A DNA stretch of 64,000 nt from Anisus vortex (GCA_949126835.1 OX421494.1:1364001-1428000); one strand, 5' to 3'. Positions 32,001 to 43,271 are shown, counted from the first letter of the stretch. Numbers and translations: made by a program. Notes: generated by a model from the letters alone, not told the origin.

Positions 32001-35000
32001 GCAGCCCCTGAAATTATCAAGGTTTTTTTTGAAAAAAAAAAAATGTGTTCATCAATTCAGAAAATATATTTAATACCCTTGTTTAAATATATATAGCTTA
32101 CGTCTTTGCTATACAATTGATATTTTAATTCTGTGTAATTAAGATAAGTACAATAATGATTTGGTTAATCTGATTGGGAATTGTTTTGGCTCTGTTTATT
32201 ACCACAGTTTCTGTTAACAGATTTCATTTCAGGAGATCCTAGTTTTTAAAAAGTCTATAACATTGCCCTGTAATTCTCCTGGAAAAAAAAACTAATATTT
32301 GACCAAGGATTCCTAAATTTCAATAAACAGATTTGTGAAAATATTTTAAAATGTTAGGGTGCATCACATCATGTAGTGATTTCTAGGCAACAAAATAAAA
32401 AAACATAAAAAAAACTTTAAAAAAAACTAAACAGAAGCAAAGTGTTTTTCTTCTTGGTTTTCTCTAAACTTGTCAATCTGTCTCTTTCTATTGGCTTCTC
32501 TGGTGACTAATGGGCTTCAAAAGCTTCTTCACAGTCAGTATTGGAGGGCTATGGCTGCTGTTTTCAACATGTGGTACAGTGAGCTCACTGCTTGTATTTT
32601 TACACTTACCATTAATAAGAATATCAATCCGACCAAATTCTTTAATGCAGGCTTCTACTCCAGCAATTACTTCTTGGGGCTGCAAAAAACAAAACAAAAA
32701 AAACATAACTATAACTTGTTGTTTACTTTTATATCAACACTAAAGAATATGTTGTTACTAAACATTGTGTCAATACTAAACAGTTTTTCAAAACTAAACA
32801 ATATGTCAAAACTAAACAATTGTCAAAACTAAACATTATGTGCCAACAGTGACAGTCTTCTTCACAAATATTTTGGTTAAATTTGGGGCATGGTAGCCGA
32901 GCGGCAGCGCGTTTGACTGGCGAGCCGAAGGTCCTGGGTTCGAATCCTGGTGCAGGCTAGGATTTTTTCTCGGGTCTGGAGGGTGTCCCTGAGTCTACCC
33001 AGCTCTGATGGGTACCTGACCCTAGTTGGGGTAAAGTAAAGGCGGCTGTGCATAGTCCTGGCCACACAATCACCTAGTATGCCATGGCCACAGAAACTTG
33101 TGAACGCTGCTTCATCTGACCTATGCATCAATTCGGTCCGACTTTACTTTTTTGAAAAGACACAAACTAAAGAAAAAAAACAAAATAAATTTACTTTCCA
33201 ACGCCATTACTGCCCTCGTTTTAAAAGACAAAACACAATCTAAAAAATTGTGTTTTAAGCATTTGTACACATCCCAGAAAAGTATGTTCCTATTATTGAA
33301 ATATAGGCATGGGAATTCTCCTTCATGTGGCCCAAAATGTATTACTACAATCATAAGTTCAACCAGGGCTGTGGAGTCGGAGTCGAAGAGTCTGAGGAAT
33401 TTTGGGTACCTGGAGTCGGAGTTGGAGTCGGAAGTACAAAAAACTGAGGAGTCGGAGTTTGAGTCTGAACTTTTTATCTACCATTTATCAGTCGGAGTCG
33501 AAGAGTCGGAGTCGGAGGAAATTTTGGTACCTGGAGTCGGAGTTGGAGTCGGAAGTACAAAAAACTGAGGAGTCGTTGGAGTCGGCACATTTATCTACCG
33601 ACTCCACAGCCCTGAGTTCAACTCCAGTATTTATTGAAAAGGTTGAAAATGATCAAACCTACTTTTCTCACATCCATTTGCAAAGGTAGACATCTACATC
33701 CTGTGGTTGCAGAAAGTGTATGAGCTGATTTATTCAACCTGTCCACATTTCTGCCAGCTATAGCAGTGTGGCACCCATGTCTGGAACAGATCATTGACGG
33801 CATGTGTTCAATAAAAATAAAATCAATATTCTCTCCAATGCATCTCATCAAAATTGGTTCAATGAAAAATCTTTTCCTTATAAAAAATGTATGGTACGAT
33901 TGGTCTTAAAGGGTAATAATGAACTTCATATATACATAAAAACCATTAGAGTATTAAAATACCTGCTATTACTGTGTGACTCTTTTTATTAAATGTTCTA
34001 ATTGTTAGCATCTTTTATTCCCAATATAAACTACAGTAATTAATAAACTTTTATATAGAGTTTATTTAAAGAGTAATAATTCAAAGAAAAAAGGAGAAAC
34101 TTAAAGGTTAAGTACCCTTCGGGCCAAAATCATAGGGCCGGTGAAGCAGCATTCACCAGTTTCTGTGGCCATGGCATACGAGGGGATGTGTGTCCAGCAC
34201 AATGCACAATTTAATGGTTAAGTACCCTTCGGGCCAAAATGATCATAGGGCCGGTGAAGCAGCGTTCACCAGTTTCTGTGGCCATGGCATACGAGGGGAT
34301 GTGTGTCCAGCACAATGCACAGCCGCCTTTACTTTACCCCATCTACTTTATCCCTCTCTTTTATATTTCTAATAATTTTAACACAATCGCAAGTTAGCAA
34401 ACAGAATTTAAGCCTTTTAATTTACCGGTAATTTTTTCAATTCAAGTGCTTGCATGAAACTGTAATAATGTGAACTAGTGTGAGCTTATAATAAGCTTAT
34501 CAATTACTTTTTCATCATTTGCAAATCTAGACGCGAAGTTCATTTTATGCTATCTATTAATGATAAATAAATTGAAATTTTAAGGAGATCTTTTGCTAAA
34601 TATACTAGATAGTAGCATCTGGGCAGCAAATGGGTTGCCTGAACAAACCAGGGTTAAACCAAAAAATAAGCATCTTATGTTGAACCTTAATAAAAATGCG
34701 AGACTAAATTCAAATTATGATAGAGCACAGGAGGTAATAATCTTCTGTAAAGAAGGAGTGTTTATAACATAAAGATAGACTTAAATTATTTAAAGACTAA
34801 AAAAACGTAACAATTTTTTTACTTTTAGGCCTAATGGCAAAATTTTTTGTCTTTTTTGCATCCTTATTCAAAACTTATTGAATCTTTGTATGAAATTAAA
34901 TTAAAAGTGCTTATAATAACTAAATTAATAATGATGAGCATATTTTACCTCATAAAAATTTCTGCAATTGTAAAGCATATTCCAGAACCTCCTCCGGTAA

Positions 35001-38000
35001 TCAATGCCACTTTATCTCTGAAAATAAATGATTATAAGTTATAATTTAGTTATAAACAAATATAACATACCCAATGTTCATAACATAACATACTTACATA
35101 ACATATAGAATATAGAATATAGTATATAAGTATATATATTATATTGCAGGGTGTTGAACAGTGTTGACAAGTTATAGCTGTATAGCCCAATTCAAAGTGG
35201 TTATTTTTTTTTTTATTAGATTGACGATGGAACAACCTAAAGCTAAGCCTCCTAAAGTAGGCTAAAGCCCACATTCCTTCTTTCTCTAGTCACTAGTCCC
35301 TTTCAAGTTCAAGACACTTCTACTTTACTTTTTTAAAGAGGTTTGCACAGTAGTAGTAGACCTAGCGTTACTAGAAAAAATTGCTTCTGGGGCAGAGAGT
35401 GTGTGGTGGTAAAATTTTTAATGGGCCTTCTCTAGAATTGTATTTCTAATTTATTAGTTAGCTAAGGCTAATGACACTAATGTTAATGTAGATCATAGGT
35501 TCTCAACCTTTTTCGGCTCACCGCCCCCTTTTACAACATTTTTCCGCTCACCGCCCCCCCCTCTTTCTTTTAGCCCCCCCCCCCTTCCGCCCATCTGGAC
35601 TATAGTTTCCGCAATTTTTTTAGGCGGACTAGACTTTTTGTGTGATTAATCATCTTTAAAAAAACTGAAAAGGAAACATATTGAACGAATTAATAGATCA
35701 AAAAATTGCCTTAACAAAAGCTTTAAATAAATCAATATTAATGCGAATCATTTGCCTGGCGTGTTGTTAGCCATTTGTCTATTTTTGTTTTAATTTTGGT
35801 TGCAAAAGCCTTAAGTTTAATAATCAGTAATATTTGTTATATTACAAAACAGAACTTGTTCGGCATGACTATTGAATCAAATGTGGAAACATTTTTTAGT
35901 TAAAGGGAGATAATTAGCCAGTTTTATTTGAGCTAATATTTCTGTTTTTTTTTTCTTTTATAAAAATTAAATGGCTTACAATTTATAACTTTGAAATGAT
36001 CAAACTGTAAAAAATATTTGAAAAATATATAAATATTATATGACTAAAGAATTTATATGTATACTTTCAAACATTACAATAACTACCCAGTTTGTATGAT
36101 TAGAACTTATCTATGTAGCTTAACAATATCGCATCAGTCAATCAAAGGATTAAAACACATTAAAGACATCTCGGTTAAACTGAGATCAAAATATCATTAA
36201 TATTAGCATATGTTGGGGCGACAGTCCGGTGAACCAACCTCAGGACCAACCGGCCGCACACAATTGGCCAAATACTGACCCCTACTTCATCGAAAAGTTA
36301 CTGCGATTCCTATTTCTTATTAATATAATAATATGTAGGCAAACTGTTGGGGGATATCAGTTATTTAGCAGAACAAAAACGAATCGATTCAAATAGCTGA
36401 GGTTTTAAAATATATCAGGTACGTTTGTACCGCCCACTTGCCCTTCACCGCCCCCCAATCGCCCCCGGGAATGTCAGCGCCCCCCTAAAGCTTCTCACCG
36501 CCCCCCGGGGGGCTATATCGCCCCCGTTGAGAACCTATGATGTAGATAGATTGTACAATTGTAAGTGTAAGACCAGAAGATGTGTTGAAATAATTAAATA
36601 ATTGTTTTCTAATATTAAAATTTTCATCTGTAAGAACGAAGTGTCTTCCTACCCCAAAAATTTGGGGTCTCTAGGCATACGCCTAGAGACCCCAAAAGTT
36701 TTTTAGCCTACTGCGCATGACATTATTTTGATTTCAAAAGCTTTCGCTTCCGATTTAGCTAGATCATCCTTTCATTATTCATGTCTAGTTTTGACAAGAT
36801 ATGATGGGCCTAATGATCTAAATTATGGAATTTTATCTAACTTAATCTTATGACGGTGGCCTTGTGACTGTGGAAAAAAGTAAATGCAGAACAAATGATA
36901 GCACTTAATATTTGGTTTGCCTCTTGTTTAAGGGGACACTTTTTGCACCTTAAGGATAGTGACAGTACATATGAGCATGTACCTATTTTAATACATTGTA
37001 TAATTGTAAGTGTAACCATTCAAAACAAAATTTAAATACTGGATAATTATAATAAACGGAGTGTCTGCGCGTCCGGCGACCGGACGTATAGCGCGGGAGA
37101 TATACGTCCGGCGACCCAAGTCACGTGACTGACCATGCGCATAATCGTTTTTTCTTGTTTGAGTTGCTTAATTACTATTTATTGTTAAACATAACCAAGG
37201 TATCGTGGCCTAATGGTCAGTAGCGTGTTCTGGCAACCGGAGTCTCGAATGTTCGAATCCAGCTATCTCCATCTTCTTTTTTTTTTTTTTTTTTTAATTC
37301 AAATACAGTACAATGAGATATTTTTTTAGTTCAATACGAGAATACCCTTCATTTATTCATGTGGGTGGAAATAATTTCATTCAAAGTATCAAAGAAATAA
37401 AAAATTCGACTGTTAGGCCTAATGTCGAGCCTATTTCTTGAGAAAACGTCCGGCCGCCGGACGTATAGACACTGCCTATAATAAATGCATTGCTCAGGAT
37501 AAATGACTACGCTTAATATGCCATGTGCTATATAAAGAATATCATTCCTTGTTTACTTATTGAAGTTGACATTCATTGTTATATACAGTACACGTTGATA
37601 GGAGAAAAAATATATTGCCACACAGGCATGTTTTAAATGGTATGGCATAGGGCATAGTGTATATTACTGGCCAACAAAAAAAATATTTGGTCCCTTTAGG
37701 CAACCAGCTAGATAGAACAAATTATTGGTCTATCTAGGCCACTAGCTAGAGACCCCATTTTTTTGGGGGCATCTAGACCGCCAGCTAGATACCCCAAAAA
37801 TTTGGGCTCTTTAGACCGCCAGCTAAATACCCCAAATTTTTGGGGCATTTAGGCCGCCAGCTAGATACCCCAAATTTACCTACTTACCTAAGTACTGAAC
37901 ATAACGGTAATAGTTAAAAAAAATAGCATGTGCATAAATTTTTTTAAATATTATCATTAAATGCATACTTAATAATATCCTTTTTAAAGTTGTACACATA

Positions 38001-38036
38001 ATTTTCTAGACACTTTTCTTCGGGTGCCTCCGACAT
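28809..38036 (-). CDS. DECR2: Peroxisomal 2,4-dienoyl-CoA reductase (8 exons, 287 aa)
   Basis: This short-chain dehydrogenase would reduce 2,4-dienoyl-CoA with NADPH so that peroxisomes can degrade polyunsaturated fatty acids. Eight exons join in matching phases to a 287-residue protein, against 292 in human DECR2. It reads [15 protein letters not shown] (nucleotide-binding fold), [76 protein letters not shown] and [15 protein letters not shown], then VADGAAWL. It ends in AKM, a permitted PTS1 variant (vertebrate DECR2 ends AKL). The position equivalent to the classical catalytic Tyr is not Tyr (H-V-G-S-A-K), as in other DECR2 proteins, and the lysine is kept. One change: TGGGSGI is followed by Cys, where a Gly is usual. 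The introns hold several MITEs. Confidence 0.93.
29210..29345 (-). mobile_element. LINE family A 3' end
   Basis: GTTACTGGTTTTCCTGGTCT and GTTCAGGCAACCCATTCCAT on the plus strand are the reverse complement of the WNGLPEQTR region. In a DECR2 intron. Confidence 0.75.
29577..29681 (-). CDS. DECR2: DECR2 exon 7
   Basis: [20 protein letters not shown], then [14 protein letters not shown]. Acceptor catcttcag, donor CTAG/gtgagt, phase 1. Confidence 0.92.
30310..30385 (+). mobile_element. L2-like LINE 3' tail
   Basis: CTGCTAAATGTGATAGCATG and GCACTATGTAAATGACAATT resemble the tail of the L2-like relic near 42,830-42,880. Confidence 0.45.
30545..31010 (-). mobile_element. RTE-like LINE C-terminal fragment
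   Basis: The minus frame gives [20 protein letters not shown] and then [20 protein letters not shown], the end of an APE-type LINE. The upstream frame carries an IEQIFI-like remnant of the preceding segment. Frames are broken. Confidence 0.75.
31324..31417 (-). CDS. DECR2: DECR2 exon 6: NITATL and SAK
   Basis: [13 protein letters not shown], then [10 protein letters not shown]. Acceptor is tttgag (GAG rather than CAG), donor ATTG/gttagt, phase 1. Confidence 0.9.
31883..32007 (-). CDS. DECR2: DECR2 exon 5
   Basis: [20 protein letters not shown] and [11 protein letters not shown]. Acceptor aatttcag, donor AAA/gtaagt, phase 0. Confidence 0.92.
32610..32679 (-). CDS. DECR2: DECR2 exon 4
   Basis: Twenty-three codons, [20 protein letters not shown], ending LIN. 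Acceptor ttttgcag, donor AATG/gtaagt, phase 1. Confidence 0.92.
32882..33150 (+). mobile_element. tRNA-derived SINE family A
   Basis: GGGGCATGGTAGCCGAGCGG head and GGGTTCGAATCCTGGTGCAG B box, then the full body. Ends at TTGAAAAG. In a DECR2 intron. Confidence 0.9.
33364..33614. mobile_element. hAT-type MITE, 8-bp target duplication
   Basis: The 251-bp element has ends CAGGGCTGTGGAGTCGG and CCGACTCCACAGCCCTG, perfect inverted repeats. AGTTCAAC is duplicated exactly at 33,356-33,363 and 33,615-33,622. The interior is GAGTCG-rich with two copies of a CTGGAGTCGGAGTTGGAG block. It lies 49 bp from DECR2 exon 3. Confidence 0.95.
33663..33780 (-). CDS. DECR2: DECR2 exon 3
   Basis: [18 protein letters not shown] through [11 protein letters not shown], phase 0 donor AAA/gtaggt. 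A 251-bp MITE lies 49 bp beyond the donor. Confidence 0.92.
34105..34345 (-). mobile_element. Two tandem 3' pieces of SINE family A
   Basis: GGTTAAGTACCCTTCGGGCC to CAGCACAATGCACA occurs twice, about 108 bp apart. Only the 3' third of the SINE is present, the tRNA head is missing. Confidence 0.8.
34615..34780 (+). mobile_element. LINE family A 3' end
   Basis: GCAAATGGGTTGCCTGAACA, AAAATGCGAGACTAAATT, AATAATCTTCTGTAAAGAAG. Opposite strand to DECR2, in intron 1-2 region. Confidence 0.75.
34949..35017 (-). CDS. DECR2: DECR2 exon 2: Rossmann motif
   Basis: [20 protein letters not shown]. Acceptor ttattttcag, donor ATGAG/gtaaaa, phase 2. Confidence 0.92.
35494..36539 (+). mobile_element. hAT-like element, full copy (1,046 bp)
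   Basis: Ends CATAGGTTCTCAAC and GTTGAGAACCTATG are perfect 14-bp inverted repeats. The 8-bp target duplication ATGTAGAT is exact (35,486-35,493 and 36,540-36,547). Both ends hold C/G-rich repeated 'ctcaccgcccccc' words. No ORF; non-autonomous. In DECR2 intron 1; a truncated copy lies at 1,137-1,560. Confidence 0.95.
36661..36696. other. Perfect 16-bp inverted repeat (hairpin)
   Basis: TTTGGGGTCTCTAGGC, loop ATAC, GCCTAGAGACCCCAAA. Sixteen perfect pairs with a 4-nt loop. Related in sequence to the array at 37,720-37,880. Confidence 0.9.
37057..37476. mobile_element. MULE-like non-autonomous element with tRNA-like insert
   Basis: The ends (CGTCCGGCGACCGGACG at left, ACGTCCGGCCGCCGGACGT at right, then AGACACT) are inverted relative to each other over about 30 bp, and each is itself a near-palindrome. 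The 9-bp duplication TATAATAAA flanks it exactly (37,048-37,056 and 37,477-37,485); 9 bp is typical of Mutator-like elements. The interior holds a tRNA-like A/B-box sequence and poly-T. It lies in DECR2 intron 1. Confidence 0.75.
37200..37272 (+). other. tRNA-like sequence inside the MULE-like element
   Basis: GTGGCCTAATGGTCAGTAGC resembles a tRNA D-arm/A box and TGTTCGAATCCAGCTATCTC a T-arm/B box, at tRNA-like spacing. The acceptor ends do not pair well, so this is more likely a SINE head or relic than a working tRNA gene. Confidence 0.5.
37720..37880. repeat. Tandem array of inverted repeats
   Basis: Three to four units of about 44-46 bp combine GGGGCATCTAGACC, GCCAGCTAGATACCCC and an AAATTTTTGGGG-like link. 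Each GGGG half is partly complementary to the CCCC half of the same or next unit, giving alternate hairpins. Confidence 0.8.
37969..38036 (-). CDS. DECR2: DECR2 exon 1 (start)
   Basis: ATG at 38,036. [20 protein letters not shown] leads to ATTATTAA/gtatgc, phase 2, joining exon 2 to spell [13 protein letters not shown]. The match of the fused junction supports this short exon. Confidence 0.8.
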
Positions 38037-38829
38037 TGTTTTGAATTTTTCAACTTTGACCTAGGGTGAACTTTTGAACTTACAGCTAAATATATAAAAA
38101 TGCAAAAGAATCCAAATGTCACTGGACACCATTGTTACCAAAATTAGTAGATGCGGAGTTTAGCGTTCTATATAGGCAATAATCTGCGTTATAGTTTTTT
38201 TTTAAATATTGACATTCGTACTAATTAATAAAAAAAAAAGCTATGCTGTTAATGTCCACGCCTAACACGCTGAATATGTAGCCTATTATTGTCAAACCAA
38301 TAGTTATTTTAGTTTTCCATTGTTTTGGGCTTTGCACGAACCACTTTCAATGTTTGTGTCACATGACATGATCATGTAGGATATCTTGTGTAGGATTATG
38401 TTCAGTTCAGTCGAAGACTAAAACATTCTAATTAATTTCCTCCTCCTTCCTGTAATATGTAAACATGTTTAAAATAGCCAGTAAGTTAAATTGTATAAGA
38501 TTTTTTAAATAATAATAAAAAAAAAAAAGTCAACAATAGACAGTAGGCAGTAGGACAATAAATTTCAATAATTATATTTATTATTTAGGCCTATTATTAT
38601 ACCTTTTCATAATTATGAATAGATCTAGAATCTAGATCTACCTCTAGTACAACTTTGGTAAATTACTTTTGGCTGAAATTTGGCCCTAAATAAGATTATA
38701 AGGGGCTATACTTTTACTTAACATTTTTTTTTTTACAAAGTAGGGTCTACTACTACTACAGTCTACGGTAATGACTACAAGGGTCCTTGGTGACTTAGTT
38801 TAAATTTAAATTTAAGTACTAACTTGACT

Positions 38830-38925
38830 AATGACTAACATCATTTAAAACATTTCATTAGGCCTAATCAAAATGCAAGACAAGAATCAGTAGACTGGGA
38901 CCACCGATAAACGTAGGACGCAATT
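38830..38925 (+). mobile_element. LINE family A 3' terminus
   Basis: ACTAACATCATTTAAAACAT, AAAATGCAAGACAAG and AACGTAGGACGCAATTAG follow the family 3' end. Confidence 0.6.
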
Positions 38926-39039
38926 AGGGAGGTTAAATGAATACAGGATTCCAGTTTTGAAACCGAAAACCTCTTCATATGCTACTTAATATTATGGTCA
39001 ACGATAATCGGAAATTTGATTATCACTATTGACTTGAAT

Positions 39040-39360
39040 ATTGAATGCCATTATCATTAACGAGGCTCCAACGGTGGTGGCTGAGATAAAGAAGGGCAGA
39101 TTGAGGTGGGCAGGTCATATGGAAAGAATGACAGATGTCAGAGCAGCCAGTACAGTACATCACCAGAGACCAAGAGGAAAGAGGCTTAGGGGAAGACCAA
39201 GACAAAGATGGCTTGAAGCTATAGAGTCAGATCTACAAAATCTTGGTGTGCGGGCTTGGCGAAGGAAGGCCCGGGATAGGCCCAAATGGAAGGAAGTGGT
39301 GAAGCAGGTCAAAGCCCTACATGGGCTGTAGCGCCATAGGGATGATGAGGATGAATATTA
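39040..39360 (+). mobile_element. RTE-like LINE C-terminus and 3' tail
   Basis: An open frame of 96 residues (39,041-39,331) reads KKGRLRWAGHMERMTD, then RGKRLRGRPRQRWLEAIE, DLQNLGVRAWRRKARDRPKW and VKQVKALHGL, the usual C-terminus of RTE-type LINEs. GGGATGATGAGGATGAATA tail follows the stop. Confidence 0.85.
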
Positions 39361-39664
39361 TCATTAACGGTTTTAATCAATGAGCCCAGATTATTTTTTA
39401 GTTCTAAAGAATTTTATGGTAAAGAGAAAAAAGTGTACATAATCATATTGAATTTACCCAAATTAACCCCTTGAATGCCCTGCAGAAACGAATGAATAAA
39501 ACTAACTTTGAACTTTTCAAATATACCTACAAAACTACGCATATTTGGCTTTTCTGGCCTATGACTTGTCACATTGCGCTGGTTGGGGGGGGGGAACCGA
39601 AATCCATTTAAAACCGTATTTATAGAACAAAAACCGTTTAAAAATAACGGTTTTAACATCCCTG

Positions 39665-39975
39665 GTCGCAATAACTAATAATCTTCTTAATTGAAGGAGT
39701 GTCTGTAATAAAAAAGATAAGACTGTCTACTGGTTGAATTAGAATTTTGTATTAGACTTTAAAGCTATAAAATATTAATTATTAGATTGATAAACCACAG
39801 ACGCTATCATTAGTAATAGTAAATACATAGTTTACATAGCTAGTACAACATGGCCTACACGATGCGTCACAGTACTTACGCATAATCATAAATAGTAAAA
39901 TAGTTAAACCACAGATGAACGTAGGGTGCAATAATCTTCTTTATAGAAAAAGCGTCTGTAAAATAGATAAGATAA
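39665..39975 (+). mobile_element. Two LINE family A 3' termini
   Basis: AATAATCTTCTTAATTGAAG (39,678) and GCAATAATCTTCTTTATAGA (39,930) each carry the family tail (GTCTGTAA then AAGAT units). Confidence 0.6.
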
Positions 39976-40032
39976 TATATTTTATATATTATGAAGAATA
40001 TAGGCCATAAATGTTTTGTATCTAACCGTAGA

Positions 40033-42019
40033 TGATGATCAAAGAGTCATGGAGACAATAGTTATCATGATCATAGAGTCATAGAGACAATAGTTATCGT
40101 GATCATTGAGTCATAGAGACAATAGTTATCATGATCATAGAGTCATAGAGACAATAGTTATCATGATCTAAGAGTCATGGAGACAATAGTTATCATGATC
40201 ATAGAGTCATAGAGACAATAGTTATCATGATCATAGAGTCCTAGAGACAATAGTTATCATGATCTAAGAGTCATGGAGACAATAGTTATCATGATCATAG
40301 AGTCATAGAGACAATAGTTATCATGATCATAGAGTCATGGAGACAATAGTTATCATGATCATAGAGTCATAGAGACAATAGTTATCATGATCATAGAGTC
40401 CTAGAGACAATAGTTATCATGATCTAAGAGTCATGGAGACAATAGTTATCATGATCATAGAGTCATAGAGACAATAGTTATCATGATCATAGAGTCATGG
40501 AGACAATAGTTATCATGATCATAGAGTCATAGAGACAATAGTTATCATGATCATAGAGTCATGGAGACAATAGTTATCATGATCATAGAGTCATAGAGAC
40601 AATAGTTATCATGATCATAGAGTCATGGAGACAATAGTTATCATGATCATAGAGTCATAGAGACAATAGTTATCATGATCATAGAGTCATGGAGACAATA
40701 GTTATCATGATCATAGAGTCATGGAGACAATAGTTATCATGATCATAGAGTCATGGAGACAATAGTTATCATGATCATAGAGTCATAGAGACAATAGTTA
40801 TCATGATCATAGAGTCATGGAGACAATAGTTATCATGATCATAGAGTCATAGAGACAATAGTTATCATGATCATAGAGTCATAGAGACAATAGTTATCAT
40901 GATCATAGAGTCATGGAGACAATAGTTATCATGATCATAGAGTCATGGAGACAATAGTTATCATGATCATAGAGTCATGGAGACAATAGTTATCATGATC
41001 ATAGAGTCATAGAGACAATAGTTATCATGATCATAGAGTCATGGAGACAATAGTTATCATGATCATAGAGTCATAGAGACAATAGTTATCATGATCATAG
41101 AGTCATGGAGACAATAGTTATCATGATCATAGAGTCATAGAGACAATAGTTATCATGATCATAGAGTCATGGAGACAATAGTTATCATGATCATAGAGTC
41201 ATAGAGACAATAGTTATCATGATCATAGAGTCATGGAGACAATAGTTATCATGATCATAGAGTCATGGAGACAATAGTTATCATGATCATAGAGTCATAG
41301 AGACAATAGTTATCATGATCATAGAGTCATGGAGACAATAGTTATCATGATCATAGAGTCATGGAGACAATAGTTATCATGATCATAGAGTCATAGAGAC
41401 AATAGTTATCATGATCATAGAGTCATGGAGACAATAGTTATCATGATCATAGAGTCATAGAGACAATAGTTATCATGATCATAGAGTCATGGAGACAATA
41501 GTTATCATGATCTAAGAGTCATGGAGACAATAGTTATCATGATCATAGAGTCATGGAGACAATAGTTATCATGATCATAGAGTCATAGAGACAATAGTTA
41601 TCATGATCATAGAGTCATGGAGACAATAGTTATCATGATCATAGAGTCATAGAGACAATAGTTATCATGATCATAGAGTCATGGAGACAATAGTTATCAT
41701 GATCATAGAGTCATGGAGACAATAGTTATCATGATCATAGAGTCATAGAGACAATAGTTATCATGATCATAGAGTCATGGAGACAATAGTTATCATGATC
41801 ATAGAGTCATGGAGACAATAGTTATCATGATCATAGAGTCATAGAGACAATAGTTATCATGATCATAGAGTCATGGAGACAATAGTTATCATGATCATAG
41901 AGTCATAGAGACAATAGTTATCATGATCATAGAGTCATGGAGACAATAGTTATCATGATCTAAGAGTCATGGAGACAATAGTTATCATGATCATAGAGTC
42001 ATGGAGACAATAGTTATCA
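40033..42019. repeat. 32-bp satellite, about 62 copies (2 kb)
   Basis: The unit CATAGAGTCATGGAGACAAT, AGTTATCATGAT repeats head to tail with a TAGAG/TGGAG alternation. A CTAAGAG variant recurs at intervals, which hints at higher-order units. ATCATGAT is self-complementary. It separates DECR2 from the first HGSNAT exon found. Confidence 0.95.
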
Positions 42020-42129
42020 ATAGTCAGTAAAGTGTAGAGTGACTCAGAGTATAAAGCCTTCACCAATTAATTTTTTATTGTAGCCCATCATATATATGTG
42101 TGTGATTTGGACGCCAGTCTTTAGAAGGT

Positions 42130-42890
42130 AGCTATGTAATAACATATATTACTTTTGATCAAAGTTGGAGCTACCGAGATCCCCTTGCTAAACATTACTA
42201 CAGACCTCAGCTTTTTTATCAATAATAAACTCTGACAATGGTGCCACACATCACGTCATCAGTAGGCTCTATGAGTTAGCAGCTTCCTTCATCTGAATAA
42301 GATAACAGCCAATGCCATAGCAGTCTCTCCAAACCAGGCAAGACTGGATTACTGCAACAGTTGTCTTTATGGTCTGCCCCAGAACCGGCTGTAGAGAATG
42401 TAAAGCAGCATGAAAATTTGTTGCAAATAAAGAAGCCTGATCATATCACTCCAGTTTTTAAAAAATCTCCACTGGCTCCCTGTGATAAAGTGCATTTATT
42501 ACAAAATTATGTCCCATTCCTATGGATTCCAGAGTTCATAGCAAAGCATGCACCATCCCTCCTGAGAGCTCTTATACATTACAGACGCTCCTTCTATAAA
42601 GAAGATTATTGCGTCCTACGCTCATCCGTGATCTGAGTCTAGTCTTGTTGTGGATGGACACAAAAAGAAGTCGCTTGGAGTGGGCTCATTTAATCCTACA
42701 ATGGAACAGCTTGCCTCAGATGCAGAGGGATTTTGATACAAACTAATCCTTTAAATAACATTTTTTTCTTAAACTCTAGTTTCTATGCCTTACATCTGCC
42801 ACTGTAATTTATATCAAGAGCATGCTGAGCATTCTAAATGTGATTGCATAGAGGGATGTGCTATATAAATCACCATATATTTCCCATAGT
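42130..42890 (+). mobile_element. L2-like LINE relic interrupted by a LINE family A fragment
   Basis: LDYCNS-like and LYGLPQNRL near 42,340-42,390, then a KHDHITP-like and LHWLPV-like region to 42,560, and WNSLPQMQRDFD near 42,700. Frames are broken. A LINE family A tail on the minus strand (42,570-42,645) is inserted between the two halves. Confidence 0.7.
42570..42645 (-). mobile_element. LINE family A 3' terminus
   Basis: ACAGACGCTCCTTCTATAAA, GAAGATTATTGCGTCCTACG and ATCTGAGTCTAGTCTTG on the plus strand form the reverse complement of the family tail. It splits an L2-like relic. Confidence 0.8.
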
Positions 42891-43092
42891 TCATTTTTCA
42901 TTCATTTGACTGGTGGTCCTTAGGTAGACTAGATACTAGAAATATTTGATTGTAAATACTGACAAGTGTAAAAAAGATACTTATGTTGACTTAGTTATAT
43001 TTTAATGGCAGACATTTTTGTTATTTTTTAATATGACTTCATAACAACTTGTTTCAAGTTCTGTCAGTTAAATCTTTAAAAAATTGTTTCAG

Positions 43093-43271
43093 TTGTGTGT
43101 CAGCTGTTTATTGCTGCATTCTGTGCCTCTGAAACTACACATTTGTATCCAGTGTTTTGTAATAGTGAAGCACCAGATCCAAGAATAAATACAGCACAAA
43201 TAACAATAATTAATGATCCTCATGTGACTGGGGATTTAGCTGTTTATCTTCAGACGCAGCAATGTTATGAG
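43093..43271 (+). CDS. HGSNAT: HGSNAT exon (luminal N-terminus)
   Basis: Fifty-nine codons after a 2-nt phase remainder: [12 protein letters not shown] is signal-peptide-like, followed by [20 protein letters not shown]. Acceptor gtttcag, donor GAG/gtaagc. The Met exon lies upstream. Confidence 0.8.

Noticed and set aside
32470..32832. A 120-codon plus-strand ORF
   Set aside because: Antisense shadow of DECR2 exon 4 and its flanking introns.
33402..33689. Serine/arginine-rich ORF
   Set aside because: It reads through GAGTCG repeats of a non-coding MITE.
37200..37272. Functional tRNA gene
   Set aside because: Box-like motifs exist but the 5' and 3' ends do not form an acceptor stem, so only tRNA-like status is claimed.
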